The notes under the pieces are model-generated. The model made no database searches, was not told the DNA's origin, and worked only from the letters and a program-made list of their open reading frames with translations. This document shows positions 25,963-35,000 of a stretch of DNA of 64,000 nucleotides, piece by piece (position 1 is the stretch's first letter; each line of letters starts with the position of its first letter). This stretch comes from Diphasiastrum complanatum (Eukaryota > Streptophyta > Lycopodiopsida > Lycopodiales > Lycopodiaceae): assembly GCA_029204225.1 (NCBI GenBank), contig CM055095.1, positions 21,135,348 to 21,199,347 on the forward strand, in the 5' to 3' direction. The position numbers and the translations under genes are program-made.

Positions 25963-27205
25963 GCATTCTGCACAAGCAAGCAGGGAGGAGGAGAGGAGAG
26001 TGTTCTTGATGAGGAGAAAGCAGTCTGGATACAGTTTTCCCATGAACTGCAATTTGTGAATGAGAAGAAATGCCTGAGAAAAAATGCACAAGGGAATGAA
26101 CAATTATAACGGTTGTGTGCATGCTGGATTTGTAAGTGATAAAAGCCAAGTAGGCGCCATCTCCTGTAAAAAGAGGGACTTGTTTCTATACAAAGCCTTG
26201 TCTTCTTGAAATATGACTAATGGGGGCAATATTTTGGTGTTTGAGAAGGAAAATCAATGTACCATGATGTCAACCTTCCTGTAGATTGTCTTTGGAATTC
26301 AGGTTTATGAGTCTATGGCATGAATGGAGTCTAGTTTCATGTATGTGATGTATTATCCTAGCTACTAAATTGGAATTTGGTCCAAGGCAGCATGTGGTGA
26401 AAGACCCACGTGACTGATCAGTCTAAATGCTTTGTTGGGTCTCAGGTAGTTGAAGCATTAAAGTTCCTTGTCAAATGGGTTAGGCTAGAAATGTCAAACA
26501 CAAGAAGGCTGTCTCAGATAAGCTTGTCTGAAGAAGCAAATATAAATGAATGTATGCAATAAGTTGTTTGACACACATCTTGTTTTTCTGATCTTGTAAG
26601 TTTTTAACCGTTGACAAGGTATAACAAAGAAATGAGTTGCTGTTGATATGTGTGGTAGAAACTATTGTTGACGGTGAGATATTGAATTTTTGCTCAAAAA
26701 TGAAAAGATAAAACACATCACCTCAAGCTCAGAATCTAAAGAACTCTTCTTGCCTTCTGTGATGACTATTGGCCTATGCTAGGGGGTCAGTACCTGCCAC
26801 CATGTCCCTTCATCGTAGATGATACAATCATCCTTTTCGGGCAAGTCATCAAAAAGGTTTGGTAAGTCATCACAAAGGCGTACATAATTCACAAATTTAT
26901 CTGACATTTTTTGTGGGTTGTTTGGCACAAAGATGTAATTTTTACATCTTATTGCACAATAATTTCTGTCTGCTTAAAGATCCAGATTCCATCATAAAGG
27001 ATGTCATTCATGCTATGATTCCACACTCTTTATGAATGTTGAAAAGTTAAGAAATATATTTTGAAAACTATGACTCTTTGTGGCTTCAAAGACTTCAAGA
27101 CGTTGCTGCTTTTTCTACCAGCCCTATAATTTCAAATAGGGAGTGTTATGGACATTCTAACTACAATATTGAGTTGGTGCAAGTGGGCAGCTGGCTAAAA
27201 GCTGA

Positions 27206-27274
<69 letters not shown>

Positions 27275-27424
27275 CCTCCGCAAATCTGCATTCACCAATT
27301 CACAGCAGAGGTACCTGGGAGCAATATTCACTCTGTTTTCAGGAGTCCTTTCACCCTTTAATATGTAATCGGGAATGACGAAATCCTTAAACGTCTTCTC
27401 TTTGCTGAGCTCCCCGTTAGTCAT
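8547..27424 (-). CDS. DGK: Diacylglycerol kinase (plant C1-less, DGK5-like), complete, 13 coding exons
   Basis: Phosphorylates diacylglycerol to phosphatidic acid at membranes (lipid signalling). Exons in transcript order: 27424-27315, 25662-25575, 24923-24801, 18808-18680, 12882-12797, 12664-12565, 12182-12134, 11780-11698, 10473-10375, 10256-10219, 9962-9875, 9596-9480, 8738-8547; phases agree, about 433 aa. ATG at 27424 has an in-frame TAG eight codons upstream. Catalytic domain: [13 protein letters not shown] (about 40-52), [10 protein letters not shown] with the ATP-binding GGDGT (110-114), [15 protein letters not shown] (136-150). Accessory domain: [19 protein letters not shown] (221-239), [11 protein letters not shown] (263-272), [14 protein letters not shown] (309-322), [10 protein letters not shown] and HGTRLAQAHK, then GEPWIQPLP near the C-terminus. 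There is no C1 domain or membrane segment, as in plant clusters II and [11 protein letters not shown] and [12 protein letters not shown] favour the DGK5-like cluster. The exon 9 donor is the least certain border. The exon 6 donor is GC. Confidence 0.92.
12940..12989. repeat. (AT)n microsatellite in DGK intron 4
   Basis: An uninterrupted TA run of about 25 units, preceded by a run of C and an A-rich stretch. It lies about 58 bp upstream of DGK exon 5 in the sense of transcription. Confidence 0.95.
13140..14771 (-). mobile_element. Ty1/copia fragment: 5' LTR, PBS and degraded gag
   Basis: In transcript order (minus strand): a 377-bp LTR at 14771-14395 beginning TGTTGAATCTTAGG and ending TTTTGACA, then a primer-binding site TGGTATCAAAGCC (14394-14382, initiator-Met tRNA type), then a gag reading frame. 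Gag shows the UBN2 pattern: [47 protein letters not shown]. Below this come a broken zinc knuckle and a WYIDFG protease remnant near 13240. The frame is broken by many stops, and nothing of integrase or reverse transcriptase follows, so the 3' part is gone. The LTR end at 14771 abuts LINE sequence directly, so the copia copy appears to have inserted into the LINE at 14772. Confidence 0.8.
14336..14357. repeat. Short (CT)11 tract inside the copia leader
   Basis: A CT dinucleotide run just downstream (in copia sense) of the primer-binding site at 14382-14394. It has no LINE 3' sequence beside it, so it is an ordinary microsatellite and not a LINE tail. Confidence 0.85.
14772..16370 (+). mobile_element. 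LINE-like retrotransposon (family 1), 5'-truncated, with (TC)40 tail
   Basis: Only the ORF2 C-terminus and 3' UTR remain, in broken frames. 14772-14870 reads as the end of a reverse transcriptase (SRAFMQ, then [12 protein letters not shown], the post-catalytic YLG strand seen in LINE enzymes). 15594-15660 reads [14 protein letters not shown], the C-terminal Cys/His knuckle region of LINE ORF2. It is followed by a serine/arginine stretch and an acidic run of Asp codons at 15886-15906. The 3' UTR contains CATACTTGACATGTAC, then the hairpin ATGCCTTTTGGCAT (16258-16271), 19 more bases and a pure TC tail at 16291-16370. There is no poly(A). Stops and frameshifts make it non-functional. Sister copies end at 23999 (+) and 55547 (-). 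Confidence 0.82.
16291..16370. repeat. (TC)40 tail of LINE family 1
   Basis: A pure TC run directly after the conserved LINE 3' end (...GACATTAATAAAGC). It is treated as the element's tail because the same junction recurs at two other sites. Confidence 0.9.
16380..18540 (+). mobile_element. LTR-retrotransposon relic: LTR, PBS and decayed interior
   Basis: A likely LTR at 16380-16696 begins TGATAATAG and ends CCAACA. It is followed at once by TGGTATCAGAGC (16697-16708), a classic initiator-Met primer-binding site. The interior starts with a possible gag ATG at 16830 but is full of stops, and no conserved domain could be named. From about 18150 the sequence again looks LTR-like: a 16-bp tandem (TGTAGTCACTAGTAAG, about 18179-18211) and a TATAAATAG box at 18286-18294. 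That part may belong to a second, unrelated LTR element. DGK exon 4 begins only 140 bp to the right. Confidence 0.5.
18829..18906. repeat. (TC)39 microsatellite, (GA)39 on the DGK sense strand
   Basis: On the transcribed strand of DGK this is a 78-nt GA run ending 20 nt before the exon 4 start (18808). Only GAATTGAGAATTTTGGTGGCAG separates them. The expected polypyrimidine tract is thus replaced by purines. Unlike the family 1 LINE tails, no LINE 3' sequence precedes it on the TC strand; exon 4 does. Confidence 0.95.
18907..19422 (+). mobile_element. LINE-like element (family 2), C-terminal ORF2 and 3' end
   Basis: A frame open from 18907 to 19312 reads [19 protein letters not shown], then [11 protein letters not shown]. 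This is the C-terminal Cys-knuckle pattern of LINE ORF2 (a GRW...R.C..C...VE motif), followed by an [14 protein letters not shown] tail. After the stop comes ATCCCATAGGCCAATTTGGTC (from 19352), a small hairpin (19361-19373), and a short C/T-rich tail near 19410-19420. The same 3' end recurs at 20128-20218 with a proper (TC)16 tail. The copy is 5'-truncated. It differs from family 1 in protein and 3' sequence. Confidence 0.65.
20100..20218 (+). mobile_element. LINE family 2 3' end with (TC)16 tail
   Basis: GGTCCCATAGACCATTTTGG starts at 20128 and matches the 3' end of the element at 18907-19422. It contains the hairpin GACC-ATTTT-GGTC (20137-20149), then a 37-nt AT-rich spacer and TC x16 (20187-20218). 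In the other copy one arm reads GGCC, which still pairs through a G-U. The upstream 19423-20099 stretch may be decayed body of the same element, but no domain was recognised. Confidence 0.6.
20640..21395 (+). mobile_element. LINE ORF2 remains: endonuclease and reverse transcriptase pieces
   Basis: In broken frames I read an endonuclease-like stretch ([12 protein letters not shown] near 20675, then [18 protein letters not shown] near 20745, matching the DL..DI....GDV...DF pattern of APE-type LINE endonucleases). Next come reverse-transcriptase motifs: [19 protein letters not shown] (about 21055-21115; FxDFKKAFDSV in intact relatives), then [18 protein letters not shown] (about 21255-21310) and ILLYADGAI near 21365, a YADD catalytic motif changed to YADG. 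The spacing is far too short for a full ORF2, so there are internal deletions. It probably belongs to family 1. Confidence 0.65.
21560..21850 (-). mobile_element. LINE ORF2 C-terminal relic, minus strand
   Basis: The minus-strand reading [18 protein letters not shown] matches the corresponding part of the LINE copy split around the young copia element (LDSYWVSP... and QLAIETGRFHG at 61523-61560 and 56310-56349). Downstream residues are heavily altered. It is oriented opposite to the adjoining LINE pieces, so this locus is a composite of several insertions or rearrangements. Confidence 0.55.
21866..22440. mobile_element. Gypsy-type LTR fragment (solo)
   Basis: It starts near TGCTGAAACATAATGCCTAG and shares long stretches with 62305-62420 (TAATGCCTA...TTTTACCCCTT...) and with 61795-61960 (GAGGTGTCACAAT...GTAGCTACATGCTGC). 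At 61.5-63 kb these same stretches flank a Ty3/gypsy integrase end, which identifies them as LTR sequence. No internal domain is next to this copy, so it is best read as a solo or truncated LTR. Confidence 0.6.
22441..22870 (+). mobile_element. LINE family 1 pieces: 3' UTR fragment and reverse-transcriptase end
   Basis: 22490-22560 matches the family 1 3' UTR (CGG..AAG...CATACACTCCCACT..., CACTTGACATGTAC) but lacks a recognisable hairpin and TC tail. 22600-22830 then reads as reverse transcriptase: [13 protein letters not shown] (the YADDAVLIS region with the YADD lost), [35 protein letters not shown] and TYLV. The order, 3' UTR before RT, shows that two copies are joined here. Confidence 0.65.
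23040..23999 (+). mobile_element. ORF1-only LINE derivative with family 1 3' end and (TC)37 tail
   Basis: 23095-23736 reads as a LINE ORF1-type RNA-binding protein: a coiled-coil-like start ([16 protein letters not shown]), a TPTPTPT linker, SWADVLKR, a central [20 protein letters not shown] segment after one in-frame TGA at about 23302, then [19 protein letters not shown] and DEDLT. That last pattern is the one that closes many LINE ORF1 RRM domains. Only about 140 bp after its stop come CATACTTGGATGTAC, the hairpin ATGCCTTTTGGCAT (23895-23908) and TC x37 (23926-23999). The 3-4 kb of ORF2 expected between ORF1 and the 3' UTR is missing. The copy is also broken by stops and a frameshift. Confidence 0.7.
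24000..24800. other. DGK intron 3, distal part without recognised genes
   Basis: Sequence between the LINE-derived TC tail and DGK exon 3. I see nothing beyond a short (CTAT)n stretch at about 24548-24560. The ORF at 24708-25121 on the minus strand is DGK exon 3 read into its flanking introns. Confidence 0.5.
25701..25959. repeat. Inverted pair of TC and GA microsatellites in DGK intron 1
   Basis: (CT)16 at 25701-25732, followed by a CA run to about 25749, and (GA)23 at 25914-25959 on the same strand. The two tracts are complementary and could pair as a stem of about 32 bp with a 180-nt loop in intron 1 pre-mRNA. The first tract lies 39 bp upstream (in gene sense) of exon 2. Confidence 0.9.
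27211..27272. repeat. (TC)31 microsatellite next to DGK exon 1
   Basis: A pure TC run, GA on the DGK sense strand, starting 43 bp inside intron 1 from the exon 1 donor at 27314. No LINE 3' hairpin lies beside it. Confidence 0.95.
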
Positions 27425-28320
27425 CCTTTCAAAACTCAGCTCTTCCTAACACAAGCTACCTCCAATACTTTGCTCCTGCCAGCCCCCAATATCTTGCTCT
27501 TACCAATTGCCCTCTTGCTGAAAGCACAGCCTTCCTGGAGCAGAATAATAATACCTCCAGCTACATAGTGACCAGAAAATCTTATCAAAAGTTTGGAATG
27601 CATTAGCAAGCTGTCATTTCCAGAGTAGTGGACCAACATTCAGACCCATGAATGCCTGTAAAAATTGCATCTTCCACCGTAAATAACTGCCTGCACTATT
27701 ATTGTGATATGGGTTTTCTAAAGAGGGGCTGTATTCCCCCTCTGGCTGCAGGATCCACCCACTTCAGGGTCAATGCACGCAGAATCAGCAGATTTAACAA
27801 AAAATCCACCTGCAGGAAGCAATATGTTGATCTGCTGCCACAATCCCACAATCCCAGCCTGCCCACAACACATTGGAAGCCAATTTTTCCCAAATTTCTA
27901 CGTTCTATACTGGAACTCACCCCTTTGCTCCACTTAGTGCTCTGCTATTTCCATGCAGCAGACCTTCTATATCCGGATCAAATCAGCTGAAAAGCTCCCT
28001 GCATTTGTTTGCCTTGTTTTTTGGGATTCTGGGATTCCATTCCGTGGGCTCAATTTCCTGGCCGTTGCTGCAGTTACTGGGGCTGCTCGTAACCTCCGGA
28101 GAAAACAAGGGATCGCGATGGTTCCTCGCAACAAGCGTGATCGCCATCGCCCTTTCTCGCAGTAGAGCACTCCCTCCCGTGGTACAGCCCGTCGGCCGAC
28201 GGGCGGTTGTCGGCAGACCGTCGGTGCTACCACAGACATACGTCACTTTAAAAACAAAAGAAGTTGAAAAAGAAGGGGGGGCACTTTTTTCAAAGCTTTA
28301 TTTAATGCAAGTGTAGCCTT
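27425..28320 (-). promoter_or_regulatory. DGK 5' flank: probable promoter and 5' UTR, GC-richer than surroundings
   Basis: Sequence upstream of the DGK start codon. It is clearly richer in G+C and CpG between about 28000 and 28230 than the AT-rich DNA on its left and the extremely AT-rich block at 28320-28500. No TATA box or start site could be assigned with confidence. ORFs here (for example 27652-27990 and 27873-28316, +) resemble no family. The role as promoter is inferred from position only. Confidence 0.4.
28179..28233. repeat. GC-rich palindrome with outer inverted arms
   Basis: CCCGTCGGCCGACGGG (28188-28203) is a perfect 16-bp palindrome. Around it GTGGTA (28179-28184) is inverted as TACCAC (28228-28233), and CCGTCGG recurs at 28218-28224, so the 55-bp block folds further. 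It may be the end of a DNA transposon or a structured 5' element of DGK. Confidence 0.7.
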
Positions 28321-28639
28321 TTGGATTTTGTTCAAAAATATATTATAATAATTTTTAATAGTAAAATATTTTTTTAATTTAATAGTATTTTTTAATATTT
28401 TTAAAGAACTCTTTTAATATAATAATATGTTTTGATAACATTGTTTAGTGATATTATTTTTAAAATTATTTTTTTATATTGAAATGTGTTTTAAATTTAT
28501 CTTTTTTGGATGCTTATTTAAGTGCAAAGTACAAGGGGACTTTAAGTTAATTTGTGGGATTCCCTAGGCCCCATGGGAGCTCGAGCCCAAAGGCCCGAAA
28601 TAAAAGTCCCCCTCCCTCAGGCGAGGGACGAGGGACGGG

Positions 28640-29110
28640 GGGTCTGTAGTTGAGGCACCATATCCAAAGTTGTTATTGACAACGTTCACACGTATGAACC
28701 CGGAGTTTTGAAGCACAAGGCTCCAAAATGTCACTTCCTAACGGCATGAGTATGAGGCTTGCTCCTTGTTGGCCTCAATAAAGAACTCCACCCAACTTGT
28801 CCTCCCTACAATGGACCTAGTCAATAAAAACCTAATTAATAAAAAATAAGGTTTAGTTGACCATTATGTCTATCCACTTGAGAGATACCTTTCTCAATGT
28901 AAAAACCAAGGCCTTGTACATCTTTTTCTTATTTCATATTGTTTTATTATCCTTATAAAAAAATACAATTGAAAAAAAAAGGGTGAAAAAGGGGCTTATG
29001 CTTTACAAGTGTACTATTGTGTAAACATTAAAGTCCCATGAAACATACAAAGTGCATAATCCACTAGTTTCTTACGTATAGGGGAAGGCCCCCGTTCGAG
29101 GGCCTTCTCC
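28640..29110. repeat. Dispersed repeat, copy 1 (copy 2 at 37600-38010)
   Basis: Shared blocks in the same order with 37600-38010: ATATCCAAAGT, GGCTCCAAAATGTCACTTC (GGCTCTAAAATGTCACTTC), AAAACCAAGGCCTTGTAC (AAAATCAAGGTCTTGTAC), a TATTGTTTTATTAT stretch, then GAAACATACAAAG (GAAATATACAAAG) and a CCACAAG/CCACTAG tail. No coding motif was found, so it is an unclassified non-coding repeat family. Confidence 0.65.
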
Positions 29111-29149
29111 AATTTAAGGTCGTTGGGCCCAAGGGCCCAAGGCCTTAAA
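29084..29149. repeat. Two adjacent GC-rich hairpins
   Basis: Hairpin 1: GAAGGCCC (29084-29091) with GGGCCTTC (29100-29107), 8-nt loop. Hairpin 2: TTTAAGG (29113-29119) with CCTTAAA (29143-29149), enclosing TTGGGCCC (29123-29130) and GGGCCCAA (29133-29140). They lie 5 nt apart at the right end of the dispersed repeat. Confidence 0.8.
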
Positions 29150-30030
29150 TCGGACGAACACTTTCGAATCCTTAATAGCATGGCATGATCAAGTAAAGCG
29201 ATCATCCTTCTTAGGCGATGGGGAGAATGGCATACATTTCGCCTCTGATACTCGTTTGATAGATCAGAAAACCGAAACAGTTGGCCCTAGAACTTGGAAT
29301 CTTTTGGAAGGAAAGAAAGTTCTTATGGATCTTAAATTTTTAGATGTACAAGCTGTTCTTGCAGATTGGATATTAGTAGAATGATGCCCACTACAATAGT
29401 GATGCCATAGCCCATCCCAACCTGCCTCGGTGCTTGGTCTGCCGTGGTTGTTATGTCGTTGCCAACCATCTCTGTTGAGGTTATGCTTTTGAAGTAATTT
29501 CTTCAGCCTATCAACTTTCGGAGGCTTTTGTCTGATCTGAAGAGCATCAAACTCCATTTGTGCACTTTCCATGATCACTTAGAGGTGACATTGTCATTGG
29601 AGTCAAAGGAGTACCTTCAATATCTACTCACAAACATGGATTGAGCTTTTACACCTTGTTTTGATTTTGAAAATTCATGCCATTTTACCTCATATTTCAT
29701 AGACGATTGGAGTCTTTTAGTTCATAGGTCATAGATTATGCTCAGGTTGAAAAGATAGAGTTTTTTTATGTAGTTCTCAGAATTTTCACAGTAGGTCAAT
29801 TTTTTTTACGTAAGGTGATAAACTTTACATTTGGTAAAAATAATTGTCACTTTACCTCTGTGGTAAAACAGTTTTTGATGAGGAACCTTACACAGATGTA
29901 AGGTTCCTCTGATGTGTCAAGTTTGTTATGCAACTTTTGCCCTGGACAATTGTCAAATTCTGCCAATTAAGATTGCTTCTAAATACACAACACATTTTTT
30001 TAAAGTGCTTTACGTATAGGGTAAAACACT
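29150..30030. other. Intergenic repeat DNA with perfect hairpin at 29880
   Basis: GAGGAACCTTACA (29880-29892), CAGA loop, TGTAAGGTTCCTC (29897-29909): a perfect 13-bp stem with a 4-nt loop, flanked on both sides by TGAT. A shorter relative, ACCTTAC-CAATGT-GTAAGGT, lies at 38271-38290. The ORF at 29264-29578 (-) is not recognised. Confidence 0.6.
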
Positions 30031-31260
30031 GTTGGAAATAAAGCCCACAGTTGTCTCCTTGGTGAATGACTAATTTCTATTTCATGATTCTTCCTGCACG
30101 TTTATTGATCATTAATCTAGGGTCAGGTGAAACCAACTTTGGTTCTAAGTCTGCTTATCTGATACCTGCAGGAATCACAAACTCAGACAACCAATTTATT
30201 TGAAGAACGTCTACAACGGACTTCCGGCTGATCTCCAACAAAGGGTAACCAATCCTATCATAATTTCAAGTTCAGATGTTAAGTTCAATAATTTGAAGTC
30301 ATTGAAGACTTGGCCATCTTCAAGGACTTCCACGAAATTAGCATTTAGAACAAGTCTGCAGAAATACATTACTTTCGCAACAGTCTGCAAAAATACTCTA
30401 AGTGTCGTGACAATCTGCAGAAATGAACTATATTCGCTACAATGTCAACTTTTTCGCATTTCTCCGAAATGTGAAACTAGCATAGTTCAACAGTTTAAAC
30501 TACTTCGCAACAGTTTCGCATTTTCCCGAAATGCGACACTTAGGCACAATTCAAAGTTCAATTATTTTAGGGCACCTTTGGCTTTTTTGCGAAATGTTCG
30601 TGAAGAGAGAGAAAATTCCCGAAGGTCATCTACTTCAAGACTTGAACTGCTTTAGGGCACCTTCGACTTTTTCGCGAAAAACCCGAAGAGAGAAAAAAAA
30701 CGAAGGTCGTCTATTTTGAACGAAGGACATTCCCAGCCACTTCCCGAAATTTGCGAAGTGAGAAAAAATCACTTCACGTAAAATGTGAAGTGAGAGAATT
30801 TTCGACATCCTCATCCGCATCAACATTTCTAATTCGTTGACCGTATATACCATGTATTGTTGTCACAAAAGCCATGTACTTCCAAGTACAACGGCTCACC
30901 TAATTAGATTACAAACATTTAATGTAGTTAATACATAGATGCAATCTATAAATAGATCATCCCAACACAGATTACTTGACGCTCCGTCTATGAGACGTAT
31001 TATTTGAGCCTCTCATTTTTTGTTGTAATTGCTATTTTATTGTGCTTCAGTTTAATATAGCAGCAGCACGCTTTTCTATCTGTGTATAACGTAGATGAAT
31101 GTTTGTTGTGATTGAATGCACTTTATCGTTGTTTGATCGCGCTTGTTTACTCACTCTGATCAGAACACAGACGTCTACGACTCCTTCGTTTCTGATCAAA
31201 CGATGGCTGTCTTTGACGCTTGAGGAACTTGCGCTATCACACTGCTATTTCAATCTATTT
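30031..31260. mobile_element. Probable LTR or long non-coding repeat with internal CACCTTCG motifs
   Basis: It begins with TGTTGGAAATAAAGCC, a common LTR opening, and contains no coding domain. It holds two near-copies of an AGGGCACCTTCGACTTTTTC block, at about 30569 and 30654, and these recur in the LTR-like stretch at 40490-41270. Boundaries and class are uncertain. Confidence 0.4.
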
Positions 31261-32036
31261 CAGAACTAAACTTCATATTGAATCTATTTTTCAGTAATAC
31301 CACACACAAACCATTTCTAATCTCTTCGGTGGACTGTACTCTCGTTTTTGAGAGTATGAACTGATTTTTAAGATCTTGTTGGGCAATTAGAACTCTTAAA
31401 GCTATGATTATATTTGGCATAAGCTTTCTATTAGACTGTTTTTGCATCTAGCAGCTGATTGTAACGGGAGAGCTGTTCCGCAATATTCATGCTCTCTTCT
31501 TCGTTCGCGTTCTTCTATCCCCCTTGCCCCATCAAACACTGCTTCAACTGTTGTATACATTTGATAGCACCTGCCCGAGGCCAAGTGCTCAAAAATGTGT
31601 AAAGCCCTAGCATCGAGGCTTCACCTTCCGTACAGGACCAGCCTCCTTCTTTTGAACTTTTTTGGGACACTTGATGGTTTTCTGGCCAGTTTTGTGGTAG
31701 ATTATGGGTCCTAATTTTTCCCATAACTTGCCACAATCTAATTTTTAGACTGGTGTAGCTTGCACAACTTTTTTACAACTTGCAACTTGCGGATTTGCAA
31801 CGAAATAAAAAATTCCAAAAAAATCACTTGATGTCGCATAGATCTTGAAAGATTAACAGTGCACAATCAACGAATTACTAAATATGACAATAAAAAATCC
31901 ACTACATCAACTAATGTGGATAGTTGGTCCCATGCCTTGCAACTGCACCACTCGATAGCAGGCCAGAAGATAATTTTCAAAAACGATTCCTCCCCATGGT
32001 CATTATCTAGTACACTCGTCAATCATTCTAGAATAT
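31261..32036. other. Intergenic, nothing recognised
   Basis: No domain, RNA gene or element end was identified between the LTR-like block and the target duplication of the copia element to the right. Confidence 0.4.
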
Positions 32037-35000
32037 GTATGTGTCGCAGAAGGCCATATTGTTTCGTGTTCATCTTCTCCCTCTCTCTTCGCGAACAATT
32101 TTCTTTTTTTGAATTATCTTTTCGTGCGGAAGCCCTTACAGGATCCCAGACACTCGACTACGCATCACAGAACATATTTTATTCTAACAATTAGGACACA
32201 CAGCACAAGACAAAGAGGTACACGAAAATAGAGCGACTATATTGTCAGTTTGTTTTGGAGCGAGATCGTCAGTGTCTCGCTCATTGGTGGATTGACACTC
32301 TGCTCTTACGCTATGTTTTGCTCGTTGGCAGACTTTCATGCACAACTATGGTGTCTTTACTTTCTTACTCTATTTGCTACGTCTCTCTCTATCTCTTACA
32401 GATCTTTGTATTCACGTCATCTTGTTATGATCCAGAGAGGATCGTTTATACCTCCACTATGTGGAGTTTACAAGATAGCTAAACGTCAAATCACATGACT
32501 AGTTAATGCTAATCAACTAGTTAGTTAGTCTCCGTCGTTGCTACTCGTTTCAGCTGGGCGTGAAGCCTGTTGAGCTGCCAGTTGGCAACGCGAAAGATTT
32601 TTCTTCGTCTGATTCGTAATCTCCCGTTTGCTTTCGTTCTTTTCGTTTCTTTTCGTAGTTTTCATTTCGCGTTCCTTTTGTGGTGTGCGGTCCTGGAGGT
32701 GTGTTTGTGATTTGCGAATCGTTCGTGCTTTGGACACGTTGACTGTCATGAATCGTTGTCGTTTGACCTTCGTGTCTTGTTCGTGCTGCGACAAAGTTGC
32801 AGGAGTTCACCATTTCTGACACTCCCTCTTGAACCTTGCAGCTTTGTTCGTTCAATCCAATTGCTTCTCTTTGCTTGGTAAAGAGTGGCTTCTTGAGCGG
32901 TTTTGTGAGGAGATCTACAATCATACTTTCTGATTTTATGAACTGGACCTGGAGCTCTCCCTTCGAGATCAAATCTCGAATGTGATGGTACTTCAGAGGA
33001 ATGTGCTTCGTCTTTGAATGGAAGACAGGATCCTGGGACAGATAGATTGCACTTTGAAAGTCCATTATCATCCTGCTTGGCCCCTCTTATGGTATCCTGA
33101 TTGCCTCCAACATCATTTGTAGCCACACTACCTCATTTGCCACTTTCGAGGCTGCGACATACTCAACCTCACAAGAGGATTGAGCTACCAAGGTTTGCTT
33201 TTTGCATATCCAGCTGATTGTAGCTCCACACGCTATTGTACATCCTCCAGTAATGGACTTGATGTCATCTTTGGAGCTCACCTAGCTTGCATCACTATAG
33301 TGATGCAGCTCGAATCCTTTCTTTTCGTTTCTATCTCTATAGGTTAATCCAACATTTTGGGTACCCTTCAGATATTGTAGGATTCATTTGGCCATATTCC
33401 AATGTGCTAGACCAGGATTGGAACAAAATTGGCTCAATGCGTAAACAGAGAAGGCCAGATCGGGTCTGGTACAAATTGTTGGTGTGGCTTTCTTCTTTAC
33501 AGTCCATCATGTGGTACTGCTTCAGCACCTTTCTGGCATATTCTGACTGACTCAAGTGCATTTCGCCATTTGTTCGATCTCTTTTGATCTCCAGCCCTAG
33601 GCATTTTGTTGCTTTTCCAAGATCTGTGATTTCGTAGTTTTCAGAAATCTGACTCTTTGTGTCTTTGATCATCATTAAGGAATTTCCTATCATCAGCGAA
33701 TCATCCACGAAAATGGTCAGTATCACAAAATCCTTTCCTACTCTTTTGATGTAGACATTACAGCCTGGTTGAGTAGGATTGAAGTCTAGAGACTTCAGAA
33801 GACCATCAAGGTTTTTGTACCAGGCTCGTGATGCCTATTTTAGACCGTAGATGCATCTCTGCAATTGACAGACATATTGTCTGTTGTCGGGATCTTCATA
33901 GCCTTCAAGTTGCTTCATGAAAATTTTCTCCTCTAGACCTCCATGGAGAAAGGCTATTTTCACGTCAATCTGGTGAATTTCCAGATTGTACTGTGTGGCG
34001 TATGCAAGGAGCAGCCTTATGCTTGTCATCTTGACCATGGGCGAATATGTGTCGAAATAGTCGACACCATATCTCTGCGTGTAGCCCTTCGCAACAAGCC
34101 TTACTTTGTAGCGGCCAATGGTGCCATCTAACTTCAGCTTTTTCTTGTACACCCACTTGCAGTCGACTACTTTTCTGTTTTCTAGCAGTGGCTCTAATGT
34201 ACATGCCTCGTTTTGCCTCATCGACTCGATCTCTTCTGACATTGCCTATTTCCAGAATTCTCCCTATGGACTCAGGATAGAGTCTTGGTATGTTGCTGGC
34301 TATTCTGTGAAGCTGCAGTACTCGAACTGCGTATCTTCGATCCATTGAAGATTGTCAAAATAGCGGTCTGGAGGTCTTATTTGTCTTGTTGACCTTCGAG
34401 GTTCGTTTCGTCGCTACTCGAACATTTCTTACTCATGGGGTCGATCCTCTGTTTCCTGCTGCTCTGGAGTCTGGGGTACTGCATTCTGATTTGATGATTG
34501 TCCTCAGTCTCCCTCTTGAATAGGCAGCAGTGTGAAGATCTGATGGCCTCTTTCGTCTTTCAGTCCAGGGAATGTGGACTCGTCGAACTTTACATCTCTG
34601 CTCAAAACAACCTTCTTCGTGGTTGGATCGTAGAGTCTGTACACATGTTCCGTTCGAGTAGCCGACCTTGATTGTTTGCTCAGATTTGTCACCGAGCTTG
34701 CTTCTCTTTTCCTTTGGAATGTGCTTGTATGCTGCACATCCAAACACTCGTGCGTATGACAGATCAGGCTTTCTGCCTGTCCACATTTCATATGGTATTT
34801 TGCTCTCCAGCGCTGTCGTTGTTGATCTGTTCTGCGGGTGTACAGCTGCAGCTATTGCCTCGGCCCAGAATTGGCCTGACAATTGAGCCTATGCTATCAT
34901 GCATTTGGCTCCTTCGACACCGTTGTATTCTGGTGTGTATGCAGGAGTGAACTGGTGTTCAATCCCCTGTTCTTCGCAAAATCTTGAGAATTTTGTGCTT

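Noticed and set aside
27652-28316. Several overlapping ORFs on both strands upstream of DGK
   Set aside because: The GC-richer composition makes stops rare. None has a recognisable domain or splice structure, and they overlap one another on both strands.
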